Source of the DNA: Nautilus pompilius
Taxonomy: Eukaryota; Mollusca; Cephalopoda; Nautilida; Nautilidae
Length of the DNA stretch: 64,000 nucleotides
Direction: 5' to 3'
Assembly (NCBI GenBank): GCA_018389105.1
Contig: JACATO010000690.1
Span: 62,001 to 126,000, forward strand
Shown here: one piece after another, positions 47,830 through 61,400 of the stretch
How positions within the stretch are numbered: position 1 is the stretch's first letter
Layout of the letters: every line of letters begins with the position of its first letter
Program-made: the position numbers and the translations under genes
The notes under the pieces: generated by a model
Told to the model about the DNA's origin: nothing
Database searches by the model: none
Seen by the model: only the letters and a program-made list of their open reading frames with translations

Positions 47830-50110
47830 CAACAATGTCCATCAATCCTAGATCATGTCTTATAGCATTTGTTTTGTACTTGGCTGCCAGCACTTCGCGA
47901 ATAAAGCAAGCTTATTTTTTGATTAACCTTCATTTAAAATTCTATTTAAAGAAAAAAACAACAAAATCCATCATATTTTATATCTAATAAAATTTTTAAA
48001 AAGACAAAATACTTAAGGAAAAATAGATTTTTAATATATTTCTTTGGTTATGACCACCTTTGGATACAAAATGAAGAATAAACGCCATCTTTACCCATTG
48101 ATTAATTTCGAATATCAATAAGTTTACCTGGTTCTGACACTACTATTAAAAAAATATAAAACAACATTTAAGAAGAAGGAGAAAAAAAAGAGAGCAAACT
48201 TACTGCATTCATTTCCTTTGATAAAGAAAAGAACTCTAAAATCACTATTGGGGTATCCACTTTCCCTAAAACAGAAATAACCAGGACACAATAGCATAAT
48301 CTTCAAAATGCCTGTAAACAAGGCTAAATCTGTTTCGTTTCTATGGTGACTGCCATCATTAAGACATTATTTTCTTACAACAGCATCTTACAGGTTCTTA
48401 AAAAAAAAAAGTCATATAAGCATCAAATATGAATAAAATGGATGCTGCAGTAAGTATAACATCAGTCAAGGTCAAGTCACTGCTGCTTTGTTATTAGCAA
48501 AGATAGTATGGCTGCTGCGTGAACTGACTTAGAAAATTATCGAAAACAGTTCAACTATTATCGATTATTGGTTACATTGTCATTTTAGGTTATAGTGAAG
48601 AATTAACTCTCATACATCTAGGAATGGGCCACAAAAAAAAAACACGTTAACCATTGTGCATAGTGCTCTTTCTCATCTCAAAGCAAGAAATTGGCAGTAT
48701 GGGCTTCAAGAAAGATGAGGGTAAGGAGGCTCAGTAAAAAAAATTGTAGGTGCCTAGTACAAACTTTGAAATGCCTTAACCCAGGTAGAAATTTCATCAA
48801 CATCTGACATTGTCTTCTTATCTGCTAACTTCATTTGTCCAATGCTGCTGAATGATTAGGCATCTGAACCAATGTTGCAGTAGATTCAGTTTAACACCAA
48901 CACGGGATGGATGAGGATATAGACCATAATTAGCTTCAGGAGTAAATTTTCCATTACTCATACATCAAACTGTTTTGACCCAAAATTGCATCACACTAGA
49001 ATAATACTGAAAAATAATAATGGGGAACCTACTAGAACTTCTGGTTAATTGTAGGCAATTAATTCCTGAAGAATGCATTCTTACAGTAGAGTAAGAAATA
49101 CCATGCCATTGGCTAGATACCGTGGTTCAGCTTACTAAACAATGGCTGCCAATAATAACCAGTAGGCACACTCCTTGACAACTTGCCACCCTGGGACTTC
49201 ATATGATCAGTACATATTCAAAGAAATCTGAAGTGATCTCTTGCATCTACTGTACAATTTAAATGATGTCTATCATTATGTTCTGATTATCTAACTTTGA
49301 ACAATGCTGCTTTGCGCATGGTAAAGAAAAAACAAAAAAAAAAACAAAAAACAAAAACAGATTTTCAAAATACTTAGGGTTAACTCGTTTAGATGACCAA
49401 AGGCTAGGATATTCATTATGGTAGATTATTCAAGTAAACATGGTCTTTCATCTAGCCTCAAAAATTTTTTTGATGTTTTAACCATCTTCTTATGTCTGGT
49501 CAGTATCTTTGCATCCAGATGTCAGGCATGTGGCCATAACATTTATATTACTGCTATAGTAGAGAGAGAAACAACAACAAATGCTTTTAGCTAATGCTTT
49601 CCACGTGACATAAATATTTGAATCACTTAATTGCAGTTCCAAAACCCACAGTACAAAAGTGCACTGCATCTCCTATTTTGGGCAAAGTCTGGGATGAAGT
49701 GGAGAAAGGATCTAAAGTTATCATCACCAATATTGTGATAATAGGAGCAGCTAAATTAAATTCTTTTAGAAAGAAACGTTGGCATACACATTGCAATATA
49801 CTCCTTTCCATTGTTTATTTTTTATCTATCTATACACATAAACATACCAAAAAAAATACTAGACACTTTCAAAAACCTGACCAGATGCCATTACAGGAAT
49901 GGTGTTTTAGCATTTAACCTTCCATAATATGATAATCTGTAGAGTAATTGCATTTTTTTTACATTCAATAAGAAGTCAACATTTTATGAAGAATATAAAG
50001 TGTAACTGTTTTAAAAATGTGAAAAAATGTTTTTCTTTTAGTTTATTTAAATCTAAACTTAAAAAAACAAAACAAATGTCACAAAAAATATCATTTAGCA
50101 TCATTGTAAT
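47830..50110. other. Unannotated AT-rich stretch
   Basis: No recognised gene. A 99-codon plus ORF at 49618-49917 has no match I can name. Confidence 0.4.
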
Positions 50111-50114
50111 GAAA

Positions 50115-50395
50115 TGATTAAGTGACTGGTTAGATTGCTTAACTACCAAGATCAGAACAAATTTCAAGACCCCCCAAGTCATGTTTTTTCAGGCAATCCA
50201 GTTTCCTCCCGCATCTAGAAATGAAGTATGGATTTCCCCACTGAAGCTGGAAATGCTAGTCCCTTTGTGGCACAAGATAGACAACACTCCCTGGTGGATA
50301 ACTGCAGCACTATACTCCCTTGCCCGGAGATAACTTCAATGTCAGGGGTTTATCTGCCTTGCAGAGACTAACACAACTAAAAATTAAAATTAATC
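50115..50395 (+). repeat. tRNA-derived SINE (copy 3)
   Basis: The head TGGTTAGATTGCTTAACTAC and the degraded box B CAAATTTCAAGACCCC are followed by CAGTTTCCTCCCGCATCTAG as in copy 1. The body then contains GCTGGAAATGCTAGTCCC and CCTGGTGGATAACTGCAGCA, shared with the fragment at 8.96 kb. Ends in an A-rich tail. Confidence 0.65.
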
Positions 50396-50525
50396 ACAAC
50401 AGGTTTGGATAGGTACCAAGGTTAGGTAGGTATCAATCAATATATAAGCAGAAAATAGCCTTGACTTTAAACAAGTTGAAATCAAGAATTTAAAGAATTT
50501 CTTCTCTATACTTCTGCATAATGAT

Positions 50526-50556
<31 letters not shown>
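50526..50556. repeat. Compound (TC)n(AC)n microsatellite
   Basis: About ten TC units followed by about six CA units. Pure simple repeat. Confidence 0.9.
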
Positions 50557-51340
50557 GAGGAAATAAACCCAAACAAGCAAACAAATATACCATGTTCTTC
50601 CTATTACCTTTTAGTAAATGTCTGTACAACCCCCAAACACCCAATTTTCTCCTTCCATAAATGTACTCTTTCATTTTATAGAGAATCCTGGGATTAACTT
50701 AAGTAAATTTCAGCATCGTGCGCATATAATATATACACTTAATGTCATAGTTACAAGAAATAGCAAACCAAGCAGCAAACAAAAAAAAGAAGACAGAAAA
50801 GCACAATTTGATGGTTTTCTGTTAATACAAAAAAGTATGTTGTAATAATTAATTTCATATTTCAGATGCCATATTCAATCCAAATTTTACAAAGTTCCTG
50901 TTTTCTTTTAATCTCTGTGCATTCATTTTCTGTTTTCACTTCACAGAAAACCAGCAAAAGCTGTGGAGATGAGTTTTCATATTCTCCATTCATCAGTCTA
51001 TCAATATCGAATTTATTTATTCTTTTTCCATCCCAAACACACATTTTTGTTTTCTGAGCAAATAGAAGATGGCCTTGTTATGCATAAGCAATGGAAGAGA
51101 AAAACAACAGCATCAAGGTGAAGCCCAGACATTGAACAAAACAACAATTCCAAGATTAACCCTAACTAAGCTGATCCAGTTTATTAACATGAGTATCCGG
51201 TATTCTGTTACGGCAATGCAATTAGGATATTTCAGTTTCCACAGATATATATATAAAAAAAACAACAAAAATAACACATTACCAAATTTCTAGAGAGGTT
51301 TGAAATATTTTGGGCCCACAAAATCATCTTACGTTGTAGG

Positions 51341-51679
51341 TTGGAGGTAGAAATTATCATTGTATATCTAAAGCAGCTCATGAGAAACCTGCTTAGCGAT
51401 TGCTCTGGCATGGTGGATAGAGGATGCTTTACTTGGGACAAGATGGACATCATACAAAAAACAATTCTTCATCATAGCCAGTTTGAAGAGAAAAGCGTGT
51501 TGCTGGAAACAGAGGTCTTATCTACCACTAGGACACTCCCCACAACGACGCAAAGCAGTGCAGTCCTCATAAATCAACCAGAAAAGCAAAAATATTTAGC
51601 AAGAATTGTCCTTGAATTTTCACATGGAACTTTCACAAATCATGTTGCTTCTCTTCAATTTCCAGAAAGGCACCAATGA
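51341..51679 (+). other. Unrecognised 112-codon ORF
   Basis: Less AT-biased than its surroundings, with ordinary amino-acid composition and no low-complexity run. A TTACGTTGTAG lies just upstream as a poor acceptor candidate, and AATAAA occurs about 140 bases after the stop (near 51820). No family is recognised and the reverse strand is also open in part. It may be a terminal exon or chance. Confidence 0.2.
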
Positions 51680-52429
51680 TATATAAATATTTCCCTTAAG
51701 GGAGTTGTTGACTGATAACTTTATCTAATCAATGGAGTAAGTGCAGGGCACAAATGGTGGTTACCCTGAAAACATTGCTCACATTATTAAAATTTCAGAC
51801 AACTTTTTGTGTTTGTATAATAAAATGTTGTTTTATATACACCATGTATTTTAACTTAATTGTGAAACTATAATTTTTTTTTTTTGTAGTCCTTTATAAC
51901 ATTATTGCTTCTCTTCTCTTTTCATTTATATTCATTGGTAAGGAACCTGATAAATAAAATACTTTTAAATTATTGTTTTCTTTAATACTATCTATAGTAA
52001 CTATAGTCACCAACTTTAGCTTTCTGTATTGTGCCACCCAATGGCAAATGAACACTAGTAACAGAGTGAAATTCTTTGTCAGTACCTAGTCAAGTCACCT
52101 TTTGCAATTGCAAAAAGCTTCCACCCTGTTTGACACTGAATCAACAAAATTTGCATCATCTCTAATAAAGGTATTCCCATATCTATGCTTCAGCTTCCTG
52201 TAATTTCATCTTAATGATAAAATAGATGAGTTACTTTTAATTGGATAATCCAGATGCTCAACATGATTTATATCATGGCTTTGAAATATATAAGGAAGAA
52301 TTTTAAATGCCCGAATCCTTCTTTCAGAGAGCAGTTACATAGAGCATATAGCATCTAGAGGCACTATCCTGAAAAAATTGGGGAATCAAATATTAGTATG
52401 ATTTGTTGGTACAGTGGTAAAAGATGTTT

Positions 52430-52800
52430 TTAAAATGGCAATGTACCGACAGATATGAGATTTCCTCCAATAATAATAAAAAGTTCTGTCATATCATGAG
52501 ACTTGTCTCTGTACTTGACTGTGGGATGGAGAACCAAGGTGTTACCTTCTGATGTAAATTTCTGAAATTTGTACTCATCAAAGAGGACTTCATGCTGCCA
52601 ATACTGGAGTCTTGCCAGACTACACTCTACAACATTGATGTGGGTAAATGGAAAAATATTACAGGATCGGTGTGATTTTGACATGGTGATATGGCAGGGC
52701 ACACTGCTTATCTGCCCATGCCTGAAATGAAATATGTAAATTTTGGTCAGAAACATTAGTTCCTGGAGGTGGCAAAATTAGTAATGGCAAAGTACTGTAG
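52430..52800 (-). pseudogene. Tc1-like transposase fragment, minus strand
   Basis: An open frame of 108 codons on the minus strand contains LARLQYWQHEVLFDEYKFQK. This matches the W..VLF(T/S)DExKFxLF segment with the first catalytic aspartate, and it runs on into FTSEGNTLV, then TVKYRDKSHDMTE in place of TVKHGGGSVMVWG. The rest of the catalytic domain is not legible at lower coordinates. Confidence 0.6.
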
Positions 52801-55800
52801 AAAAGCATTTACTTGAATTAAGGAGTTAATTTTTGATAAATATTTTTACAATAACAACAATCTAATGTGTGTGTGTGAAGGCAGTGAATAGTGCACCACT
52901 TGCATTACATTACATATCGATATGATAAAAATTCTCCTGGATGTGTTCATTTAGAATAATTGTAAATAAGTTTCCCACAAATTGTAACTTCATTTCTCGT
53001 GAAGCATGAATTGTTCCATAAACACATTTTGATGAGACATCCTTAATGTTCAATGTAAGCCATGTTACATGCTTGCTTTGTTTTTGTGAAGAGATACACT
53101 ACTACCATGACTTGTTAGGGAACAATGCAAAGATAACAAAAATGTGCCATTTGAACCAAGACTGGCAAAGAGCATAGCTCACTGATTTGAAGCCAGATCA
53201 TACAAAACAAACTACTTGTTTGCAATAGTTCCAGATTTTATTGAGAAATGATGCACAACAGTACTCTAACGAATGTCAGCATGAAAATTCCCCTCTTTGA
53301 TGCTTCTGCTGACAGTATTTCTATACTTAAATATCGATCCGAGTCATTTGCACAGCAACTTTCTCTAGAATGTCTTTCTTGTCTGAGAATTTTCATTGTT
53401 TGCCTCCAAACGCTTTAAATGTGGGGGGAGGGGGGTAAATTAAAATAAATGTGAAAGCTATTGAAAAGCAAAACAAAACAAAAATAATATTAACTTCCCT
53501 TCTACAGCTGGAACCCCCAGAGATTAAAATGATTAGTTATATGCAAAAAGAATTTTAAAAAAATTGAAGAAGTACATTCTGGTGATTTGTCTCCCCCCCC
53601 TTTTTCAAAAGCACATCAAAATTATATTTACAGTTGTTATCAACCAACAATATTTCCATTCAGTACAATTTTTGGTCTAGGTATGTCATATTATAGCCTT
53701 TTATTCTGAGTAATATACCAGTTTTCCTTTAGTATATATATATATATAATTAGCTATTACAGATATGTACCAGATTTTTCAGTCATTAAGTTGATACTTT
53801 TTTCCTCCTCTAAGGCCAGGTTTCAATTTATACCCCAAATCAACTTATCTATGGAGAGGGTCATTGAAACTGCTTTAAAGGAAAAATAAAAAAAATGACT
53901 TATTTTCTGAAGTAAACTAAAATTGTTCACTTGAAACAGACTACAAAAATTACTGCCTGGAACAGTTGCTGATTGGGCGAGAAATTTACTGTTAATGTGC
54001 TCACTGAAGCATGCAAAATTATTCAATCAATAACAAGTGCACTCTCACCAATTACGTTCTGTCTATCCTTTTGAATCCAAATTATATGTATAAATACCCC
54101 CAAACAATTGCAAAATGGTCCCTTTTAAAGATATAAGTTGTATATGGCAGCTTTAACCTGGAAGTTGTTAAGTTTCCTAAACAATATGTGGTAATATGGC
54201 CATGCACGGGAAATAAAGTGTCAGCGAGAAGTGTGTTAAGAACTGATGTAAAGCAAAAAAAAAAATGTTAAAATTTACAAAGAGAACCAAGAAGGCAATT
54301 CGAGGCTGCAAAGCTGTGATTAAAGGCAAAAAAACATCACAACCGATGATTGCTCGCTGTCTTTGCATCTCTCCCTATCTTTCTTTCACTGGTGTTCAGT
54401 ACTCCACATGGTGGTTTCCCCAAAAGAGAGAGAGAGAGAGAACTATATCATCCAATCAGAGAACAGTTGAGCACTTTGACATCTGCATTGGCCTAGCTGT
54501 AAAATCTGAATGTCAATCAATTTAAACTATCAAAAATGAAATTTCGAATTAAATTATTTTAATGTTTGAGTGTGCTGTAATATCATCAAAATCAAATAAA
54601 TGCTGAAGCTAGATGAAACTGACACATTTGGGTATTTAAAGGAGGTGATTCAATGCAGTGCAGTAACACAGGGTCACTTGAGGATCACTGATGTCATGCA
54701 GTGGTTAAAAATAGACACCAGGCTATGCGAAACCCGATAACAACACTTGCAGTTAGCTTCAAATCTCTCTGTGATTAAAAACATGCTGAAAAAACTATTT
54801 CAACACCCCATATCTCTGGAAGTTTGTTGCACATAGTAGTTCACTGATATGCACGAACAGCTCATTAATATTTATGACCCGGGAAGTACTGTAGAACAAT
54901 GTGAAGCAGCAGTATTATGAAGGAACTGATGTATTATTCTAACCGGTTGAAAGTTTGGCTAACTACCATAGTTGATATAGCCTCGTCTTATACTCTAAAT
55001 TAACTTATCAATGAATGAAAGAAAGAAAGAAAAATGGGAAAATTACCCAATTAGTCTTGCACTCCACGATGACTTAGTCTTCAAAAAATATGATACAAAC
55101 TGCATGTCAATTTTGGGGATCAAATAATTGTAATATTGCACAACCTGATTCTTTTAAAATGTAAACAAAAGCAGTTAATTCCTGCTACCAAATATTGATT
55201 CTCCCCCCTTTCTTTTTTGTTTTTGCTGCAAAAAAGATCTCATTATTAGGTTGAAAAATGTTAAAATAAATAAAGCAGAATCGAAACAGCTTCAGGCAGC
55301 TGAATTTGGTGATATGCACCAGCCCTGGTTCATTTTACCAGGCAGGTGGTCAAAATAATTGGATTTCCTGTCCTTCTCAAACAGAATAAATCACAATAAA
55401 TCTCATGCGTACATAATACAATGATTCTATAAAGGACCTGTTATTATTTAGCAGGATTGCCATCACAAAAATAAAAGAAAATATCATCCTAAGTCAGAGA
55501 TTTTGCAATTTTTAATTTCTAATCAAAAACGACTCAATTTGTTTATTCAAAGGGAAAGAAAGAAAATCCCCATAAAGTATGGTACTTGATTTAAACAAGT
55601 CTGCATTACCCTGGAGACACTGGATTGGTTGGAGCAATTTTTCAAAAAGAAAACAAACTTGCATAAAGTCTTTAAAAACTTAATATCTTTCAATGATCAT
55701 GATTCTCACGTATATCTATTCCTATCTCCTTCAAGTCCTATAAGGTAGGAGTACACTTTCAGCTTGCATTTCTCCATACCACTGCGCAGAAAGTGCCAGA

Positions 55801-55950
55801 TGGCTTCACAAGAGAAAGGCAAACCTTGCCGTTTCTATAAAACAGAAAATTATTGTAAAAATCTGCTTCAACAGAAGAAAAAGGTGGAAATATTCTACTA
55901 AACCATCGTTAGAATGCAATGACTCCATGAGCACTTAAATGCCAAAATCA
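52800..55950. other. Unannotated AT-rich stretch
   Basis: No gene recognised. Contains a (TA)n tract at 53732-53748 and (GA)n at 54425-54441. Confidence 0.4.
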
Positions 55951-56289
55951 TAAACAAGAATGAAACAGCCATCTATTTTGACACTGCCAAGCAATCTTAC
56001 CATCACCATTCTTGGGAGAAAACTTCTTAATCAAAACAATAGTATGAAAAACAATAAAGTAATATGACTTCAATGCAGCTGGTGTAATTTGTGCAGTCAA
56101 GTCCATAATAGTCATCTATGGACACATGATGTGACCCAAGAGTTCTTCCAATAAGTTGCTTTCCAAGTCTTCCAGGAAGGCCAATGTTGCTAGACATTGC
56201 AATATTGCAGTCAGTCATTCATTAGTTGGTAGTATACATGCTACCATCACTTTACCAGTGACCTCAATAATAGCCTGAACTGCAATTGC

Positions 56290-56640
56290 CCAAGTTGTAA
56301 AGATAAACAGATGATCCGAGAAGTGAGTCTACAAATCAAGATAGTCATGTGATACCCAGATCTAACAATACTTGCTGGCCATCAGACATAGTTGTTCAAC
56401 CAATCCATTAGAAAGCATCTTTATATTGGAAAAAAACATGCCAGACATCCATATTTTGGTCTCCCTTTGAGCAATTATTATTGCAAAACTATCAGTATGA
56501 GCAAAGTGCAAATTGGAAAAAAGGTCCAGTAAAAACAAATTATATTTACTGATAAAATTTCAATTCAATTTTGGTTCCTTTGATAGTAGGCTGCATGCAT
56601 GGAGTTATCAAGAAGAGCACAGCACTATGGCATATTAATG
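56290..56640 (+). pseudogene. Tc1-like transposase fragment, plus strand
   Basis: The translation gives IRKHLYIGKKHARHPYFGLP, then MSKVQIGKKVQ.KQIIFTDK. This matches the second helix-turn-helix to catalytic junction of Tc1 transposases (VxRxLHxxGxxARRPxxxPLLS ... WxKVxFTDE). The first acidic catalytic position is within FTDK. It is interrupted and lacks downstream catalytic blocks. Confidence 0.6.
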
Positions 56641-56649
56641 TTGTGTAAT

Positions 56650-59600
56650 ATAATTATTAGGTATTGTTTACATAATGGTATAGGGGAAAATAAGACCTAT
56701 AATCCTCTAGTACCAATGTTCATGTTCTAAAACAATAATGCCAGGATGCATAAGGTGGGGGGGTTGTGGGCAGGCTAACAATATCGCTACAATGAACTTG
56801 CTAGCCATGCCCCTTAATTATTCACCCACAGAGCATCTTTTAGAAAAAGCATAAGACTTAAGAATCCCTCTACACAATACCACGAGATGATCAGATCTCT
56901 CATTTCTATAAGTGTGGATAATCTGCAAGCTTTACACAATCCTGAGATAGTCTCAAAGCAGACTATGCTAGTCATCACTTTCTATTTCACATGTTGCTAA
57001 CAAAAACTGTGTTTCTATTCTTTCAGTAACATATTGTAAAAATAAAAAAAAGGGCTAAGTTAGCTAAGGAATAAATTATTTTCTATAACTATTCAATTCC
57101 TTGTGTTTTGTCACACACAATTAAATATAAGATGTCAAGTTCCATTTTTGTAACAAGTATATAATTGATTTAGCAATATTTTAAAGAAACTATAAAACAA
57201 ATAATTTTCAGTTTTTGAGATAAACAAAAAGTGGTAATAAAGCAACACCCACAGACTCCTATTTCCTCCTAACCATAAAAACCCACATCTGCATTAGTTT
57301 GCATTATACAGTTATCACTATCTGTGGCATACTCTTCAGCTGACACAGGCAGATTACAAATTTCTTCTCATTCATCACTTAAAATTTAATACAAAAAATA
57401 TAAAAATTTTCAGTGCACCGAACTTTGGTAGTTAAATACTTGCCATAAATCAGCAGAAGCCAACATCACCAGGAGATTGCAATAAAGCTGCTCGTGTTCA
57501 TTTCAAGCTTCTGTTTGTATTCAGTTAGCTGCCAAACTTGATATTTAAATCAAAATAGAATAGCTGCAATTTTACAGATGCCCAATACTGCTGATAATTT
57601 ATGATAAAGGTATTGCACTAACTAAATTAATAAATTAAAAAAAAAAAAATTTTTTTTTTTGTTGCAAAAACTGATTTAAAGAATAAAAATCTAATCATAC
57701 CTACTCCATCTCTGCATGCAAGCAACTGTACCAGTGCTAACGTAAACACTAACTGAGATTAGATGAAAGGCAGGTGGGGGGAAAACAAAAAAGGCCATTA
57801 ATCTTTGGAGTTATAACCTGAATGCAATTAATTTCTCTCCCACCTTTTGGAGAAGGAAATAACAAAATATATGGTTAGTTCATCAAAAACAGGCAGACAA
57901 AATCCAAAACAAGACACTGATCGATTTATACCTAAAGGTAAGGCAAAAGGGCATTGAGGTCCCTATGCATTAAATAGCTTCAATAAGTAATTTGTTACAA
58001 AGTGCATGTTTTTGGCTTGTTGCAAAATTTTCTAAAGATAGTTATCCAAGTTTTCTTTTGACTCAAAACACATTCTCTACTTCTCTCTCGGATGATTTAT
58101 ATACTTCAAAGGAATCAAAGCCAAGTACATATGAGGTACCCAGTTGGTGGACGTCCCCTAACCTGCTCTAACTAATAAAAGACCGGCAATGACTTAAGAA
58201 AGTAATGGAAATCATTGCACTGCTTAGTTCTTGGGGAGTATTCATGAAAACCTGGAAGTTAATGCAGTTGGCTACAATTATTAAAAAAAACACAAACCAC
58301 ATATTCCTATTCCAATGTCCAATCTCAACCTGGATTACAAAAGATCCACACTGCATCCAACCCAGTTTACTCATTTGGTAAGCATGTTTTACACACCATT
58401 CTGACAAAAGTGCACTCACTATTAGGTCAACACGAATGAAGTGATCAACTAGTTTACTTGAATGTCAGCTTTAATTTCATTTACTAGTAAAATAATATAG
58501 CAGTAATCGTAATGGTAACCTAATTCTTAATACAATATTAGAAATGTACAGAAAAAAAATGGAATTTATTGCTGTCTTAAGGTGATCCTTCTAATGTTTA
58601 TTTTGTATTAAGTTAATTTCTTAATGTTTTTTTTTGCCTTCACAGTGATTTTTCATAGTAAAATAAATTATATTTTATAAAATAGTCAGTGGCATTTAAC
58701 TGCAAAAATTTGTGGACAACTAATTTTGCTCGCATCTTTTCCACTTATTTTCATATCTGAGGTGATGAAAATTCTTCTCAAAAGATCGTTTTGGTTAGAG
58801 AGAGATTCTGCATATGGTGGGCACACACCACCCCATTTCCACAGGTACCGCCCAAGTCAACCAATATTAGAGTAGCTGACATGACAAGCCACTGCTTCGC
58901 AGCTTTCGGTTGCCTAAATTTTCAATGGCCTGCATCTTTGAGGAAAAAAATAATAATAAAACTACCACCTCCAGCTCAGAATTATGCAATTTAGGTACAA
59001 GAAACATGAACATCCATCTTCCAGCTCTTCACATTCTTAATCTGGCTCTGCATAACTGAATTTAGATTATAGCAGATCACTCAACGTCTGAGCAGCTTTT
59101 GCTTAGCAATAAAAAGTTATCTGCTGTTCTCTGTCTGGTGGGCAGTTAAAGCAGATAGCACCATAGTTGGTACACAAATTAAGCTGTGATTTTCATACAT
59201 CTGACAACTAGTTAATGAGGTGAAAACATTAGCAAAACATTGCTTTTAAGAAATAAATACGGTGAGAAACAAGCTGCTGATTTGCCATCTGTTTCAAAGC
59301 TAATAGAAATTTTGCATTTGTTCTTGTCGTGTAACTTATGCAAAGACGATGGGACTGGTAAGCTATTTTTCTCATTCCTGATTGTAGTCGTAGTCTATGA
59401 AATATGAAGCTCGTTGGTAGTAAAATGGAAATAGACTGTATATTCTTCCTTTATACAAAAGTGGAAGGCAGCAATAAGCAATCTTCTCATAACTGAAAAA
59501 TCCAAATGATTTCAGGTTTTCCCAAGACAACAAAATTGCTAATGAACTAAAAAAGACCCAAAATTGTATGGATGATTTAAGATTTTTTAAAATCTCAAAC

Positions 59601-60215
59601 TAGCTTTAGAAATGGCACTGTGACCTTCACTTGCAGGGGCAATGTGTGTATGTTGCTTCATAACCTCACAACCCACCCAGTAAACACCACACCAACGTTT
59701 TTGCCTCTGAATGGAATGCATGCCATATAAACCCTGGACATGTGCATCATTTAAAATGTTAAAGCTTACTACCAATCAGAAACTAGAATTATGGCTACAC
59801 TTGGTGCTGATGAAAGTTTTCAAGTTGCTGATGTAGCTAAAAGCCTATGCTAATGGATACAGTTCATTTTATTTATGAGGCCTGGAAGGCTGTTGAAGCA
59901 AGACACAACAGTAAGTAAATTGCTTTAGAGGTGGCAATGGCTCTAATGATAAAGAATATAAACTTATCCACTGGGTTTTGGGAACATTCTGAACAATAAA
60001 GCACTTGAAGAATTCGAATTGTCAACTATGATAAAGATGGTGCTGACCTCTCACAGGCAGCAGAAAGTTGATCTAGAGGGATAGTGAGGCTCAAGATAAC
60101 ACAAGGTTTAGCCTACCCTTGCCAAGCACAAGCATTCACTAACTATAGTCTGTTGCTATGATCAGAAATCAGGACTGGCAGATGTACTAACAATGTCCTC
60201 AATATTAATAAGTGA
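56650..60215. other. Unannotated AT-rich stretch
   Basis: No exon or transposon recognised on either strand. Several T and A runs occur. A plus ORF at 58791-58994 and a minus ORF at 59775-59587 have no match. Confidence 0.4.
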
Positions 60216-60219
60216 TGTA

Positions 60220-61400
60220 CGAGGTTTATCGAAAAAGCATCTGACTTTATTTTTTCCCATGCGAAGTAATGGCATTAGGGAGGCAAAAGTGTGCATGATG
60301 GAGCCGCATGCGTGGTTTTTGACAGGCTTTCTGGATGCGTCAGTCGCTGTCAGGCAGCCAGCGTGTGAGGTGATGTACTACTTACTCGTCGCATTTTCAT
60401 TTCGCCCGTGACGACGGATATGGAGCAACGGTCTTGCATCAAGTTTTGGCAAAAGCTTGGAGATACCCAAGCAGAAACAATTCGCAAAATTCAACAGGCT
60501 TTTGGTGACAATGCCATGGGTGTTACCTAAATTAAAAAATGGTACAACAGGTTCAAAGATGGCTGCACATCAGTGGAGAGTGACCAGCATTCTGGGAGGC
60601 CGCCAACAAGCCACAATGCAGTTGTTATCGAGAATGTGCAGACCTTGATAATGGAGGATTTGGGTTTGCGTAGAGTGACAGTGAAATTTATGCCCAAGCT
60701 GCTTTCTTAGGAACAACAACATCGTCTTGAAGTTGCGCAGGACCTGCTGGATACTGCCAACAGGGATCCTGAGTTCCAGAATACCATGATAACTGGAGAT
60801 GAGATGTGGGTATATGGGTACAACCTGGAAACCAAAGCTCAGTCATCACAGTGGAAGCACAATGTCGCCAAGGGCCGGAGAAAATTCAAGGTGATGCTGT
60901 TTTCTTCGACTACCGAGGCGTTGTGCATCACGAATACGAACCAGAAGGGCAAACAGTTACAAAGGAGTACTATCAGGAAGTCCTCCAACATCTTCGTGAT
61001 GCAGTTTGCTACAAGAAACCGGATCTGTGGGCCTCACAAAACTGGCAGCTGCATCATGACAACGCCCTGGCTCATTCGTCACAGCTGATCCAAGGTTTCT
61101 TGGCAAAGGCACTTCATTCATTCGCCTGGCTCCCTAGTCCTGGTTGTTCCCAAAAATGAAGATGCCACTGAAAGGCTCCCGCTTTGAGAGCCAAGAGGAC
61201 ATCATGCAGAATGCGATGGCGGAGCTAAGAGCCATTCCGGAGGAAGCATTCCAGACGTGCTTTGAACAGTGGAAGGATTGCTGAGCTAAGTGTGTGGAGG
61301 TACAAGGGGCCTACTTAGAAGGGGATTAGCAATTGAACCCCACAAAGTATTTAATATTTTTCCCCCAACCTAAGGTCAGATACTTTTTCGACAGACCTTG
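60220..61400 (+). mobile_element. Mariner transposon bounded by TIRs and TA
   Basis: The 1181-bp element is flanked by TA at 60218-60219 and 61401-61402. The left end is CGAGGTTTATCGAAAAAGCA; the right end, read inward, is CAAGGTCTGTCGAAAAAGTA. The body is visibly more GC-rich than the flanks, and the transposase is largely legible, suggesting a relatively recent insertion. Confidence 0.9.
60420..61329 (+). pseudogene. Mariner transposase pseudogene, 60-kb copy
   Basis: The start at 60420 gives MEQRSCIKFWQKLGDTQAET, then WYNRFKDG (helix-turn-helix) and SGRPPTS. ITGDEMWVYGYNLETKAQSS carries the first catalytic aspartate. FDYRGVVHHEYEPEGQTV and LHHDNALAHSSQLIQGFLAK carry the second. The C-terminus KMPLKGSRFESQEDIMQN and CVEVQGAYLEGD ends at a stop at 61327-61329. 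Single stops occur in the N-terminal part and near the end, with one or more frame changes mid-way. The short stretch that normally carries YSPDxAPxD is missing, so the third catalytic aspartate is lost. The copy cannot be autonomous. Confidence 0.85.

Noticed and set aside
49618-49917. 99-codon plus ORF
   Set aside because: No family match, its 3' half is AT-rich low complexity, and the reverse strand is also open.
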